Positions 22,308 through 34,232 of a stretch of 64,000 nt of DNA are shown piece after piece; within the stretch, counting starts at the first letter, position 1, and each line of letters opens with the position of its first letter. The translations under genes and the position numbers were made by a program. Source of the DNA: Cyathus striatus (taxonomy: Eukaryota; Basidiomycota; Agaricomycetes; Agaricales; Nidulariaceae); contig JAOVFP010000005.1 in NCBI GenBank assembly GCA_025738555.1, positions 2,604,001 to 2,668,000 of the forward strand, given 5' to 3'. Below the pieces are notes generated by a model. That model did no database searches, was not told where the DNA came from, and saw nothing but the letters and a program-made list of their open reading frames with translations.

Positions 22308-23161
22308 ACTCAGTCAGATACCAAGTCCCTGCAGGTGTGTTAGGCAAAGGGCAGCATCCCTATTGTGAGTCAGTGCACGCTATCCATTCCCTATGCTTGC
22401 TAATGAATTGGTCTACAGTTCCACACTTTTAAGGTGTACTTCACACCATGGATTGACGGCATCATCGCCTTGGTATCCTAGGTCTCTGGTGCTGCTATCG
22501 ATGCTGGGTATGCATGTTCTTTGTCGTTATCTTATGTTAATAGTTACAGACAAACAACCCCCCAAATCCGAAGATTTAGGATTGGAATGTCACTGAGCTT
22601 AAGGTACATTTTTGATTTGCACGTTGGTGGGGGTGGGTGACCTAGGAATAAGGACTGTTCTATACGACGTCCTTCAACAGCATTATAGCTACTCACACCC
22701 TCTTCCCCCTCCTTTCCCTTTCAGTACCCACTACCCTCCTTTCTCTCTTGTTTACTCGCTAATCTCTTACTTGCAGATTGACCAACACAGCCGGCACGTC
22801 GACAAATCCGTCTTGGCACACTTCTGGAAGATGCTCGATACGTTCATGCACCATTAAACTGCTCCCTGTGGGACCTATGCCAATCTCAACACCGGATGTC
22901 AAGATTGACCAAGAGCTCGAAGATAAAAGCTCAGGGGAGGAAGAAGGCAGCGAGACGGAAGTCAAAGGTAGTGTGCTAGTCCGTACTGGGTACATCTTAT
23001 TATCTTATACAGTGTACTAACACCACGCAGAGTTCCCAGCCAAACTAGGAGCATACTGCGCCCCGCTCACACACACACAGGAAAATTCTTCATGCTGACC
23101 ATAATACCAATTGTCCGCCATCCACTCTTCCCTTCTCTTTACCTCCTCCGCCTACACGAAG
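22308..23161. other. No secure gene
   Basis: Plus-strand fragments between plausible splice sites (for example 22776-22977, ending KIDQELEDKSSGEEEGSE) suggest an eroded multi-exon gene, but no domain or consistent frame could be assembled. Confidence 0.35.
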
Positions 23162-23923
23162 ATGCCAACAACCAGGCAAGGTGCAGCCAAGTGTACATTC
23201 ACTGCCTTCATCAAAGCGAATAACAGATGTCTCTCAAATCCCGAAGATCAGGGACCGCCGCGCGAAAGCTGCAAGAGAGAAAAGAGGGCAATTATGAGTC
23301 TGGGAAGAGATCTCAGTGATTTAAGTTTTGCTTAGAAGAATGAGGGTGGGCGTCTATTATTTAACTTAACATTCGAATTTGACATAAAAGTTGCAGCTTA
23401 CTGCAATCATTACATGACACGGAAGTGGGGAGAAGTTGATGCTTTAATCAACAAGTTTCCCAAGCTATGGTCCTGCGGATGCCAGTGCGGATGCCGTCTC
23501 CTATATAGTAATGAGATTAAAGGTTCACAGCATTCTCCAGATTGTCCAATATGCCCCCTGCCAATGACCATGCCAATGACTGCCCTGACCCTTCCAATGT
23601 AAACATTTTTATTATCTATAAACATAGGATGTTAGCACTAACATTCAGCTTTTGTTTAGTGTGACATGGAATGCTGGGCTACAGAAGAGATGATGGCCAC
23701 TTTCATGGGCATTGATGTTTCACTGTTGAACTATGAAATTACAGTTGTCAGGGAAGCCATTGCAATATCAAACGAGATGAGATTGAGGGGATCTCAGGCT
23801 GTGGATAGCCTCCGCCTCACCTATGAGATGGGTGTGCTTGAGGAAGCTTATTCTATATTTCAAAGGATGTTCCGGATCCTTGCGGATGCAGAGGCTGCCA
23901 CAGCTCAAGATGCTACGGCTTAG
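23162..23923 (+). CDS. Small Cys-containing fungal protein, multi-exon, unknown function
   Basis: It starts MPTTRQGAAKCTFTAFIK, then NNRCLSNPEDQGPP. A later exon reads YCNHYMTRKWGEVDALINK and LWSCGCQCGCRLL with a second Cys pair HSPDCPIC, and a helical C-terminal exon (EEMMATFMGIDVSLLNYE ... LADAEAATAQDATA) ends at 23923. The MPTTRxGA start and paired Cys motifs recall a multicopy mushroom protein type with a putative zinc-binding N-terminus. Exon joins between 23335 and 23400 and between 23600 and 23665 are not fixed, and a stop at 23333 must be spliced out. Moderate to low confidence. Confidence 0.42.
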
Positions 23924-25034
23924 GGTTATACACCCCTCTTTTCTCCTCAAGCTACGAGTTTGGTCCTCAAGTCTGGTGTTTCGACTACTGAGATTGTTTA
24001 CCCTCATCATGTGATGTACTGGGTATTTTAAATTCTGTTCGGTCATTGTCCAGGAGCTTGAAGGGTATCAGGGATAGTGGGTTCCTTGCTATTCGAGCAT
24101 GATCTCTTTCGTACGTCAACATAATTACTCTCTCTTTGTCTGTTGTTCTCGTTTGCCCTTGCAACAGTACTTTCTATTTCATATTCTTTTGCTTATGCTA
24201 TGTTTTTCTGGGCACTGGTGATGCGAGAGCGTGTGTGCGTTATCCTACCTTGATTGCTGCTCATGTATATACCTTGAGTTGAGACTCAAGAAGAATCTTA
24301 CCTTCCTTTCTGGCTAACCTGTGCGTGCGCTATCTGAGTCCCCTGAGCCACAAAGCCATTAGGAAGTGTCAATATCAACCCTGAATCCAATCAGCTAAGC
24401 TCTTGTTGCGGTCTCAACTTGCCAACTAATTTGGTCTAGGATTATTGTAGTTATTACTTTTAGGTCAAGTGTGACGCCTGCCATGTGTCTACAAGCTAAT
24501 TCCTTCACACCATACCCATATCTACCTGTACCTATGACCTGTGCAGGTACTAGCTACCTGTGCTATTGCCTATTAACACATTATCGTCTTGACTCTGCTA
24601 TGCTCCCTTCATGCGCCGCCCCTTGCCCTCCACCACGCCTGTTCTCTGTGCTGTCTGTCTCCTTCCCCCTTGTCACCTCCTGTCTCTGTTGCATTCAATA
24701 CCAGACGCAGAGATCTACCCACTCCCCACACCCTTTCTCTCCCTTATATATGCTGGGTAGGTAATAGTATGTGTTTGTGTAGAGTTTATATAGCCCAAGG
24801 GCCAAGTCTCGGTTTGGTCATGGCACACTCTTTCTTAACCACAAAGAACATCCACAAAGTGAGTTTTGCCTACGAAAAGGCACCAACTTAAACTAGAGTG
24901 CAGTTCTTGAAATCAATTGGTACTATGATTACATCTCGAAAGTAGAAGGTGTAAACGCGTAGCCAGAATCGCACCAACCAGGCTCGTACTGCAATATGAA
25001 CGCAGCACAAATCATATGTACCCAAAGGAAAGTA
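23924..25034. other. Intergenic, pyrimidine-rich, no gene seen
   Basis: Long CT-rich tracts around 24,600-24,760. The only open frames are compositional. It is the 3' flank of the KDZ gene; I did not find clear terminal inverted repeats by eye. Confidence 0.45.
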
Positions 25035-28000
25035 TTAATCTGGTCTTCTACTGTCATGTGCGTATAATGGAAGGTGAAGGAGAAAGGTGTATAAGAGTCT
25101 CCGAACTAAATGAGTTTCCTTCTCAGCCAAGCCTGTGGCAGTATATCCACGCAGAACTGCGCCCAAAACTATTAACACCCATATTCCACAGTCATAACCA
25201 TTTGTCTGCTTAGTTTCCATCTGTTATTCAATAATCAGAAATATAACACATGTGATATTGACCCCGGGATTACATATGGAATTAGGATAGGCTGTCCAAT
25301 CTTTCATTTCAATGGAAAGATTATAGCCATTCTTCGAGGATATATATTTTAATCGAGACACTAAGTGCATGATATCCTAGAAGCGCAGTTTAGAATTAAG
25401 ATGACAGTGAGATTTTAGCCACCTGGTATCCATCTATAGCCTATTGGAATGCTTTACCTTGATTTGGCTAATCCAAGGCTCACGCTGAGAGAAGCTATCA
25501 AAGAGAAGGAGTCTACGTTGATGTGGTAGAATTGTACAGAGTACCCAGTGCTGAGAGGGTGTATTGCGATGAATTGGTAAAATCCATATATCCTTGGACC
25601 AATATTCAGAGAATTTAACCTGCCGCCAAATGAACTCATCAGAGGCGTGGCTGCGGGCGGGCTGAAGAATGAAGGTATTAAAAATTGCACAATGGGATGC
25701 ATTGTGTGAGTGAATAAATATCTTTTGAAGCAGTGCTGCAATACCATTTATGCAGCCATCGTTTAGCCATGTAAATGGTGAATTCATAATATCCAGCTCT
25801 CGTTCTTCAAAAAATGTCTTGCAGTGCTGGTCGTGATGCGTAAAGACTCTGGTTTTGTGGTTATCGAGGAAAGGTTTGATAATGGATTCAAGAGCTTCCT
25901 GCAGATCATCTATAAAGCCGGTGTCTACTTTTGATTCCATCTAGAACCACCAGGAATTATGAGTATGCACCTACATTGGTACTAAAAAACTCACCGGAAT
26001 TTCCCAAATAAGCTTGATAGAGTCATCAATCAAGTGAATGGGTCGTTTAATTTCTTGTACATTGTAGTCATCCTGACAATCATCATCATCGTCATCATTA
26101 GAAATTAAATCTTCTATAAGTATTTCTTCATCATCTAAGCTCTCCATTAAGGCTGGATTATCGCCAGAGTCAGGATCAAATACTTCGTCGATGTGAGGAA
26201 ACAAGCTGTTGACTTCATGAATAAAGTCAATATCAGCTGCTTCAATGTTAGAGACTCTGGAATCGAGTGTCCTAATTGGCAACCATGTCAAGACTTGAAC
26301 TGAAGCATTACCAAGATCATTATCTCGGAATGAGTCTCCACATTTGCGGGCGAAGTCAATATGGCTGTCAAAGCGAATCTCAGAAGCCAATGCGTTTGCC
26401 CAGCTTGGCTTTAGCTGTAAGATCTGCTTCAAACGCTGATCAAGTAGCATCTTAATCTTGAAATCTACATATAGAATTAAATGTTGAAATTTATCAATTA
26501 GAACAAACTCACTAGATGTCATAGCTGCTGCAACTTCAAGTGCAGCAAGCTCTCTGCCGAACCATCGACAAAGGTTGTCAGCTTCAATTCCTAACCTGCG
26601 ACGTTCTTCAAGACAACGATCAGTTTTTAACATTCCGCGGATCCCTTCCCGCACATTAACATCATTGAGCCATTTTGGAACAGCACCCTCCATCCGTGTT
26701 ACCCATACATCTTCCATAAGACTAGATGCATCACGAAGCGCAGAAAGCTGTGTAGGCAGCGGTTCCGGAAGAGGAATATTCCATTCTGTCTTGTGCAACT
26801 CAGAAAGCTTGTCACAGTATTTGTTAAATTTCCGTATTGCAGTCATCAAGGCAGGCTTGCGCTTGGCGATAGCTTTGCGTGTGTCCTGATGAAGTTTGGT
26901 ACCTAAGCAAAAATGAGATACGACTATGAACAAAAGTGCTGCAAAGATGAAGAAGGTGAACACCACAAACCTAGAGGCATGTCTTTCCCCCCTGCTGCCT
27001 GGTCTAGTCGATCCCATTCAAAAAAGCTTCCTATGGCCCTTTTATGAATATTAATTTTGAGATCTCTTGCCATTAACAGTGTTCGAATAAAGTTGAGATC
27101 AACACCATGAAGCTCTGGGAAAGAATCATGCACATTTAGTGAAGCATATAATTCTTCGACCTTTTCTTTCAATTGCTCTTGGGTGGCTTGAAGAGTGGGT
27201 AATATATCCAGTGATGTCTCAGACTGTGTTCGGGATAGCATAGTTCGTGTTGCTTGAATAGTCTTGTCAACAGCATCCAGTTCACCCTGAAGATTCAGCA
27301 CCGCATCCAATTCTTTTTTGAGTCGAGCTGGTGCATCTGTGAAGAAAAGTTCAGCACAGCATTAAACCAAAGCTTAAAATAAATGGTAACTTACGAGCAC
27401 GCAATGAAAGTTGTGCAGATTTCTGCAACGTCCATTGTTCACGAAGCTCTGACATAGAAATTCCACTTGCTTTTATTTTCTCTGAGCTCTGGCTAGTATG
27501 AGCAGGGATACCCTTGTTCAGTCGTCGCTTTATCCAGGAACCCAGATCATCCCTGAGCTCACTACCAACTGCACTCAGCTGCCGATCAATTAGCCATATA
27601 CGCCTAGCTCACTACAATAAACAATAGCCCTGGATAAGTAATTGACTTCAATAAAAAAATGTCAACTTACAGCAGAAGTACGAGTTACAGCAATAAGGCG
27701 CATTAAGCGCCGCCATAAACGTTCCACACCCTCACCATCACTTAGTCCCAGTCCTTCTTGAATACGAGGATTATACACCAACTGGCATGCCCATTGATGA
27801 ACATAAGCATGCATAGCGCTTGTTCCAAATGACAGACGGTTTAATATATTTGATGAAAGAATGGGGTACTTCAAAATAAAAGGAATGAGTACGATATGAC
27901 AAAACACATAAATATAGTGATATGTTACATACCAGATGCAAACTTCTATCCAACACACAACCAACATCATAAAGAACAACAACTGTTGTATTTGACGGTA

Positions 28001-29709
28001 GCAGGCCAAATAGATGCTCAATAAGAGCAACTGCATATTTTTGTTGCTCCCCCGCAGTATCAATATTTGCAAGAAACAGTGGAATATCATGACGGCATAC
28101 TAGCGCCATCAATCCTGTATCGTCGAAGCAATCTTTGTTAGTCTTTATATTATTTCCATTCCCCGCAGTATGTGCACTTTCACACTCATCAACAGCCTCA
28201 TCAGGCACAATAACATTCTTCTGTCGCTTGGGTGGAGCCTTTCTTAACTTTTCAATATGATGACCAACTTCATCTACCTTGGTTTTGGATATGAAATATT
28301 TGGGTTCATAAAATGGTGGAGAATCCCCTGTGGATTTGAGATGTCACTGATTAAAGTTTCCATCAACACATACAATAATATCGCTGCCACTGTTTCAACA
28401 GCTATTAGATCAATAGAATATATTGAATAGTTAGATGCCAGTAGTACCTTTCCACTGGCCGCCCAAATGTAGTTAGTGCAAAGCAAGCAGGGCATCGTTG
28501 CTGAAGCACGCGTGCACATTCATTGAGAGCTCTGACCTAAGGTGGCACGACAGTATGTGAGATCATGTCTAATGGTGAAATTGAGTTCTAACTATACCTC
28601 ATGCTTGGTGTACAGCGTGCAATCAGCTTGTGTTCCATCTTGTTGAATCAAAGTATCTGAATCGATACTGTTAGCTTGGGCAGTACTCTCGCTTGGAGAT
28701 TGATCAGTATTGCTAAAATTTATGTTATCTGCTTGAATGATCGCCGACTCCAAAAGGTCTTCTATCAGAACCTGTAGTGTAGAGTATCGCTGCACCGCAT
28801 AGCCTATACTACGACGAAAAGGATCTTTCATTGGATTACCCTAGTAATAGGAGTAAATAAATCTGCATATATTAGGGATGAAATGTATACCTTATCATTT
28901 AAAGTTGCAAAGCCACGCTTACGATAAAAATTAGACAATGCAGATGACAGTGCATTCACAGCTTCACAAGATTTCTCGAACAAAGCCTGGTAGAGATCCA
29001 GGAGGCCAATCGAGATAGCCATGCGTGGATTACTAGGAGCAGTGGGAAAGAGTCCATGCGACACTAACACCTGTAATGTACTTTGGCATTCACAGGCAAC
29101 AACATCAAATGTTCGAAAATCTGCCGCAGAGTAGAGAGCTCTCATTAGAGATTAATAATACTATTATAGATATCTAGACTTACAGTCAAAAAAGAGACAT
29201 GTTATATTGGAACTCTTTTTGCTGCAAGTGCCTGTCTTTGAGCAGTGGGATCTGATTGAAGTTGTTGGACTAAGGATCTGGCCAGTTGTCGATGAAATAT
29301 ATTGCAACAGAGGGTCCACAAGCTGTGGGAGCACATATGACCATTGTTTATATAACTTCTCGGCTGTCTTGTTCCCAGGTACGTGGTCATTAGCAGGAGA
29401 GACATCCAGTGAGTCCTGCAACATTTGTGTCGTGTATTCATGAAAGTCATCAGCAAAAGGCAGCGGTTCATTTTCATTTTCTGATATGTTTTCTGGATTA
29501 ATCAGTTGCTCAGGCTCTTGACATGCCATTCCAAGACTGTGAGCCTGCTGCGGTGTCATCAGCTGTGCCAAGTCCTGTTCTATGCGACGTCGTTTAGAAG
29601 GTAGATCATAGGGGTTGAACTGTGTTATCGACTTTGGATAGTTATAATGCTTCTTTGGAGAGCATGGGTTACCAAAGCGTCTTTTCAGCTTGCTGTCTGC
29701 AGAAAACAT
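25035..29709 (-). pseudogene. KDZ-family transposase with C-terminal Ulp1-like protease
   Basis: Thirteen exons splice in frame: 29709-29184, 29120-28890, 28840-28598, 28536-28448, 28389-27934, 27868-27671, 27611-27395, 27336-26971, 26902-26513, 26464-25995, 25940-25458, 25376-~25264 and 25220-25035. An N-terminal Cys-bearing region (RSHCSKTGTC, VACECQS) precedes the transposase core: IIVCVDGNFN (first Asp), CRHDIPLFLANIDTAGEQQK, VLYDVGCVLDRS (second Asp), GLSDGEGVERLWRRL (Glu), RRIWLIDRQ. A long helical region and an acidic tract (NDDDDDDCQDD) follow, then the protease: QHWVLC (His), LLLFDSF (Asp), TNGYDCGIWV (Cys). This architecture is known for fungal Kyakuja-Dileera-Zisupton elements. Two in-frame TGA codons (28344-28346 and 27609-27611) sit where the family has Arg. 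The donor of exon 12 is atypical. Catalytic residues otherwise look intact, so it is a recently inactivated copy. Confidence 0.9.
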
Positions 29710-30102
29710 AGCTTAGTCAAAGGCTGGAAAAAGCAGTCCCAGCAGCAATAAATGATGAACAAATAATAAAATGTAAGCTGAACCATTCATTATTGCACGC
29801 TAATTAGAAGGTACAAAATAAGCTATGTTGAAATTATTATGAATGTGAGAAGCTACCAGTGGAACAAAAGGGACTGGGAAGTTTCCAGTGTGTCATGGTG
29901 GAAGTTACTGTGTCCCATTGAGCGAGTACTTGGTAGTTCTCACTTGGTTCTCACCTCGGCGGGAATGAGTCAGAGGAAACTGCCAGGCAATGGAAGTTCC
30001 TGCGGGGGGGCCTTCAGGGGTAAAAAAAGCTTTAAAAGAAATGGCCTTAAGGGCTCTTAGTAAGCGGGAAGTCTCCTGCCTGAGGTGGCTCTTGTGCACT
30101 GT
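29710..30102. other. Upstream flank of the KDZ gene, no gene seen
   Basis: AT-rich sequence directly upstream of the transposase start, then GC-richer sequence toward the duplicated segment. No clear terminal inverted repeat or promoter element was recognised. Confidence 0.4.
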
Positions 30103-30804
30103 TGGTTCCGAGGTTTCACTGCCAGTGCTGGCTATCGCATAGTGGTTTCTAATATTTCAACAGCAGTTGTCGCCTAGGTGTAGTCATTACGACAAGACCC
30201 TCGCAAGCCCATCGAGACTATTGACAAAACAGCTGGTGTTCTTTCAAGAGGGTACTAAGAAGGTTCGTCATCATGTAACAGCCCTCTCGTCCCCGTTGGC
30301 CCTCGTTGATAGTCGCAGTAGTCTGTCCCTACCACATCTGCTAGCGACGGCCGCCGATAGAATCAAGAGATCGTTAGCTTTCAGTTTCGTACCTGTACTT
30401 CCTCCAAGACAGTCGAGGTTGCAGCTGACTGGTCTTCCCCACGGGCCATTGATTCATCCCTGGTATTTCATACAACGCATGCATATTCCGCCTCTAAATT
30501 AAACTTCTGACATGTAAAGAATCATATCGCATGGGAAAGAGATCGACCCATAACATTAAAGCTGACGGAATAATTGAATCGACTCCCGTTAGACTCCGTT
30601 TCCATAGTGCCCAACATAATGCTCACACTTCTCACTCTCCCATCGCGCTTCTGACGTTCTTTACTTACAGGATCTCGTCATCCTGTGAGGATCCTGTCGT
30701 CCCCACTGGTATCGTCTTTGCAAGCCAGGGGGGAATATGTTTGAGTACGCTAGGGGTGTACCCCTCGTCGGCAATTCATCGTATGTCTCTTATTGCTTTC
30801 ACTG

Positions 30805-30810
<6 letters not shown>

Positions 30811-30844
<34 letters not shown>
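30811..30844 (+). repeat. (TC)17 microsatellite
   Basis: A perfect TC run followed by AG; it could also act as a polypyrimidine tract for the acceptor at CTCAG. Confidence 0.95.
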
Positions 30845-30848
<4 letters not shown>

Positions 30849-31117
30849 ACCACTAACAGGCGTTGAGATCTGGGTACCTCCACCGATACGTCGTCTGCTA
30901 CCCCCCTAACAGCACCGACACTTTTCCATCATACACCACCACCAACAGCAATGCTTCTCCATCGTACACTACCATCAGCAACCCTCTACTTTCGTACACA
31001 TCGTCCATCAATGACTCACAATACCCCAGCATCTCCCATTCACCCAACCCGTACATCACACTACAGCACGGCTTGGGACACTCTCTACGTGAGCTCCGGC
31101 TCTAGGTGTGATGTTAG

Positions 31118-31897
31118 GTGCACCGTACCTATGATGCTCCTACTAGGGAAAGCAGTGGATGGGGTAGAGTTGGAAGTGCTTCTATGGCAGTGCAGGATCT
31201 GGATAGCAATGCTATGCGCGTCAATGGTGTACGTCCTGTGTACACTTCCCGCGCTCCTGTATGTCTGAATATTAAAGGTTCAGGACGTCCTGCAGCAAGC
31301 ATATTTGCTCCCCCAAACCACCCACCAGGTTCAGGACGACCTGCATCTTTCATGCCTGCTCCCCAAAAGCCGAATCTCACCCCCTCCTCATCTTCAAATT
31401 CCAACTGCTCACTTCCTCAAGACTCGGGGTTTACTTCGGCATATGCTCGTGATTTGAATGGGTATATAGGGCTTCTGGATGAGCAGAGGGCGACTGGTTT
31501 GCGCTTTCCGAGATATGGGCACAATGGTGCGGGGTCTGAGTCGCCGATGTATGCCCCCCACGCGAGCGCACCAAGTTCGGGATCTTTTGCACCAGGTGTG
31601 CCTTCTCCCTCCAACCATACACCCAGTTCTAGGTCTTCGGCGTTGTCAGATTCGGACCTGTGGTTTTTCACGTACGGTGGGAGGACGTATCGGATTACTT
31701 CAGCTTACGCTGATGATTTAAATGGGTATATGGGGTTTCTAGATGAGCAGAGGGCAGGTAGTTTGCGCTTTCCGGGATATGGGCAGGATAGTGTGGGGTC
31801 TGAGTCGCCGATGTATATCTCGCACGCGAACGCGAGCTCGGGTCTGAACAAGCATCCGAACATTTCCAATTGTCCGAACCAAGCGTTTGATTCTTAA
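31118..31897 (+). CDS. Two-repeat protein of unknown function (last exon)
   Basis: An open frame of about 250 codons. It contains two copies of a ~45-residue block: TSAYARDLNGYIGLLDEQRA...LRFPRYG...GSESPMY and TSAYADDLNGYMGFLDEQRA...LRFPGYG...GSESPMY. The second is preceded by LWFFTYGGRTYRI. Linkers are Pro/Ser-rich. The first residues are probably not the true N-terminus, since the frame is entered from upstream near an acceptor around 31,110. The coding sequence lies wholly inside the insertion specific to copy A. No family was recognised; the conserved duplicated block argues for a real protein. Confidence 0.55.
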   Translation: MHRTYDAPTRESSGWGRVGSASMAVQDLDSNAMRVNGVRPVYTSRAPVCLNIKGSGRPAASIFAPPNHPPGSGRPASFMPAPQKPNLTPSSSSNSNCSLPQDSGFTSAYARDLNGYIGLLDEQRATGLRFPRYGHNGAGSESPMYAPHASAPSSGSFAPGVPSPSNHTPSSRSSALSDSDLWFFTYGGRTYRITSAYADDLNGYMGFLDEQRAGSLRFPGYGQDSVGSESPMYISHANASSGLNKHPNISNCPNQAFDS

Positions 31898-32349
31898 AGC
31901 TGAGGGAATATGGGGGATTATCGAATCGACTTTCTGTCAGACTCCGTTTCCGTAGTGCCTAACATAATGCTCACACTTCTCACTTTCTCTCCTATCGTGG
32001 TTCCCGTCGACGATGTGTATAGTACATTCTTATTGTTGTAATCAGATATTCAAACTATAATACATTGCACATTGCTTTTCAAGTGCTATTAGACAAGACA
32101 TGGAGTACCAAATTTCAAGAAATACCAAAGAGAGCGTGTATGATATGAGAACCATACAATTTCAACACCCAGCCCACCCCCTCCATTGATCATCTTCGTA
32201 TCAAACACCAGAGAGATCCAGTACGCATCCGGGTGCCCTCAATTGCTAAGATCAATACCAAGCCTCGAAGCTGGCCTAATAACAACAGACTTCCTCCGCC
32301 GGTATCTACATTTCTCCATGATCAAGGCAATCAAGCACTGAATGACCGG

Positions 32350-34232
32350 CAGCATGAGCATGATTGGCATGCGTATGTGGGCACGGAACAGATAGAACGC
32401 ACCCTAATGCGCCTGTATCGCCGTTTATGAACCCTCGCAGGGGGAGAATACGTCAAATCAAAGTCCTCCTCTTTGAGGGAATAGATAACAGAGTCGAGCT
32501 CTATGTCGTCGTCGCTGCCACCCTCCTCCGATATGTCGGGCTAACGAAGGACGGAGATAAGAGAGCTGAAAGTGGTGAATAGGGAGGGGGAGAACATACG
32601 AGAAGATAATCGCTGCACCGGTAGTCATAGATATCATTACGCGCGTTGAGGGTTCTCTGCGGTGAACGTCAGCCACTCACGCCTGGACTTTTATAGCAAA
32701 AGCACATACCACAGCATCGAACGCAATAGCAGACGCCTGATTCCTCACGTGTGGGCCATAAACCTCCTGGCGGGTGGAGCGATAATAGTCGGGCAACGCA
32801 GGGGACTCGGATCGGTTGTTCATCACGAGAGTAAAAGAAGGGAAAACACGCTGTAGCATGCGCATGACGAAGTAAAAAAGGCACGATAAAGCTCTCCGAG
32901 CGACAAAACCCCACAAGATAGAAGAAAAAAGAGAGTAGACAGTGGGAGTGAGGTTGAAAGCCAGCAGAGCAAAAACGAGAGGCTCATATACACGGAGACC
33001 AGCCTAGCGGAACGAAAAAGAACACAACGCCACCAAAACGAATTCAGGTCCCCGTAGTGCGTTAGGTGTGGAGAAGCGATATCGGTGAATCGTTTTGGGG
33101 TTGCTGGGCCCTTCCAAAAGGTTAGTACATGCCAATTCCGGTAGTCGTCAGTTTTAAGTGTGATTTGGCAACCGGATTTATCCTCGTAATGATGCCAGGA
33201 AGAATGAAAACCTTCTGCGTGTTCACTGGCCACTACTGCGGCGGTTGAGGAAGAAGTTAGACAAAGAACCTCAGAACTTGGAGGAAAGCTCTCCGTTCAA
33301 GGTGTGAGTGGAGAGAGAGAACCACTGTTTGTGAGGAAGGTTCAAACGTTTCAGAGAGTGAGAACCGATGGGGCTGGGTGCGGATTTGAATGGCCATACG
33401 CGATGCGATGACAGGCCACACGGCCCATACAAACAACCCTTACTTCCAGATCTCTCTCGTCGATGGCGATAATTAACTAGCTCTTCTGTAAAATTTGCCT
33501 GTCTCAAATGAATCTTGTGCTGCAGGGCCCTCGGGAATAGACCATCATCGGGCTGTGATTAAAGTGAACACAATGGTCAACCTTTGCAACGACGGTATGG
33601 GCCCATCAAAATCTCGAGAAAAGATTCAATATTTCAGCTAATATCGAAGAGCTGGGTGGATATCTGCAGTCTCCAGCACGGAAGGAAGAAAGTATGGTGG
33701 ATGAAGCCCTCTTTTCGCAATATCTGACGTAAATCCCAGCATATCCTCTAGCAACCAACGAGAGACGTACTCCTCGTGGTCCTCCTCGATTCCTCCACTT
33801 GAGAGTTCACCATCGGTGCATGGGCAGCTCGCACGCAAAAAAGTCTCGGTGTCGACACACGGGCCATGTGACAATGTGACATCAGCCACGGGACCGCGTC
33901 ACGTGTAACATGTGACAAGCGATATTAGACAGACGTGAGTCAAGTATCGCTTTCTTCCATCAACCAACACGAGTGAGTATACCCTCTTCATGCAGGAATC
34001 TAGGAAGTGCCCCGAAACACCGCTGTGTGAGTGTGCGTTTGGGCCACGAAAACGCAACATCAAGAAGATTTTTTGCAAGTTTGACCAATAGTTCGGCTGC
34101 GGGCTTCAAGAGAACAGAAGAAAGCAAGATAGAAGCGCCAGACAGCAAGACCACAAGAAAGAAAGAAAGAAAGAATAAGCAAGATATGAAAAAATTACTC
34201 ACCTGAAGGCCCGACATATCCACGTGAGGCAT
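32350..34232 (-). CDS. Putative multi-exon membrane protein, copy A
   Basis: Exon 1 is MPHVDMSGLQ (start 34232) with a GTGAGT donor; exon 2 reads PAAELLVKLAKNLLDVAF ... TQRCFGALPRFLHEEG. Later coding blocks are HGPCVDTETFLRASCPCTDG, YVSRWLLEDMLGFTSD, RGLHPPYFLPSVLETADIHP and QHKIHLRQANFTEELVNYR. A hydrophobic exon follows (LVFALLAFNLTPTVYSLFSS, then LWGFVARRALSCLFYFV), then ALPDYYRSTRQEVYGPHVRN and a soluble acidic/basic tail (SEEGGSDDDIELDSVIYSL, RVHKRRYRRIRVRS) near 32,530-32,390. No family was recognised. The same order and near-identical residues recur in copy B. A complete exon chain was not proved, and one of the copies may be inactive. Confidence 0.45.

Larger units (their letters stand above)
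30556..31995 (+). repeat. ~95-bp direct repeats flanking an insertion in copy A
   Basis: TTAAAGCTGACGGAAT... at 30556-30650 and TTAAAGCTGAGGGAAT... at 31893-31995 share CATAATGCTCACACTTCTCAC. Copy B has this sequence once (about 47973-48070), so the intervening ~1.24 kb is extra in copy A. Confidence 0.75.
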
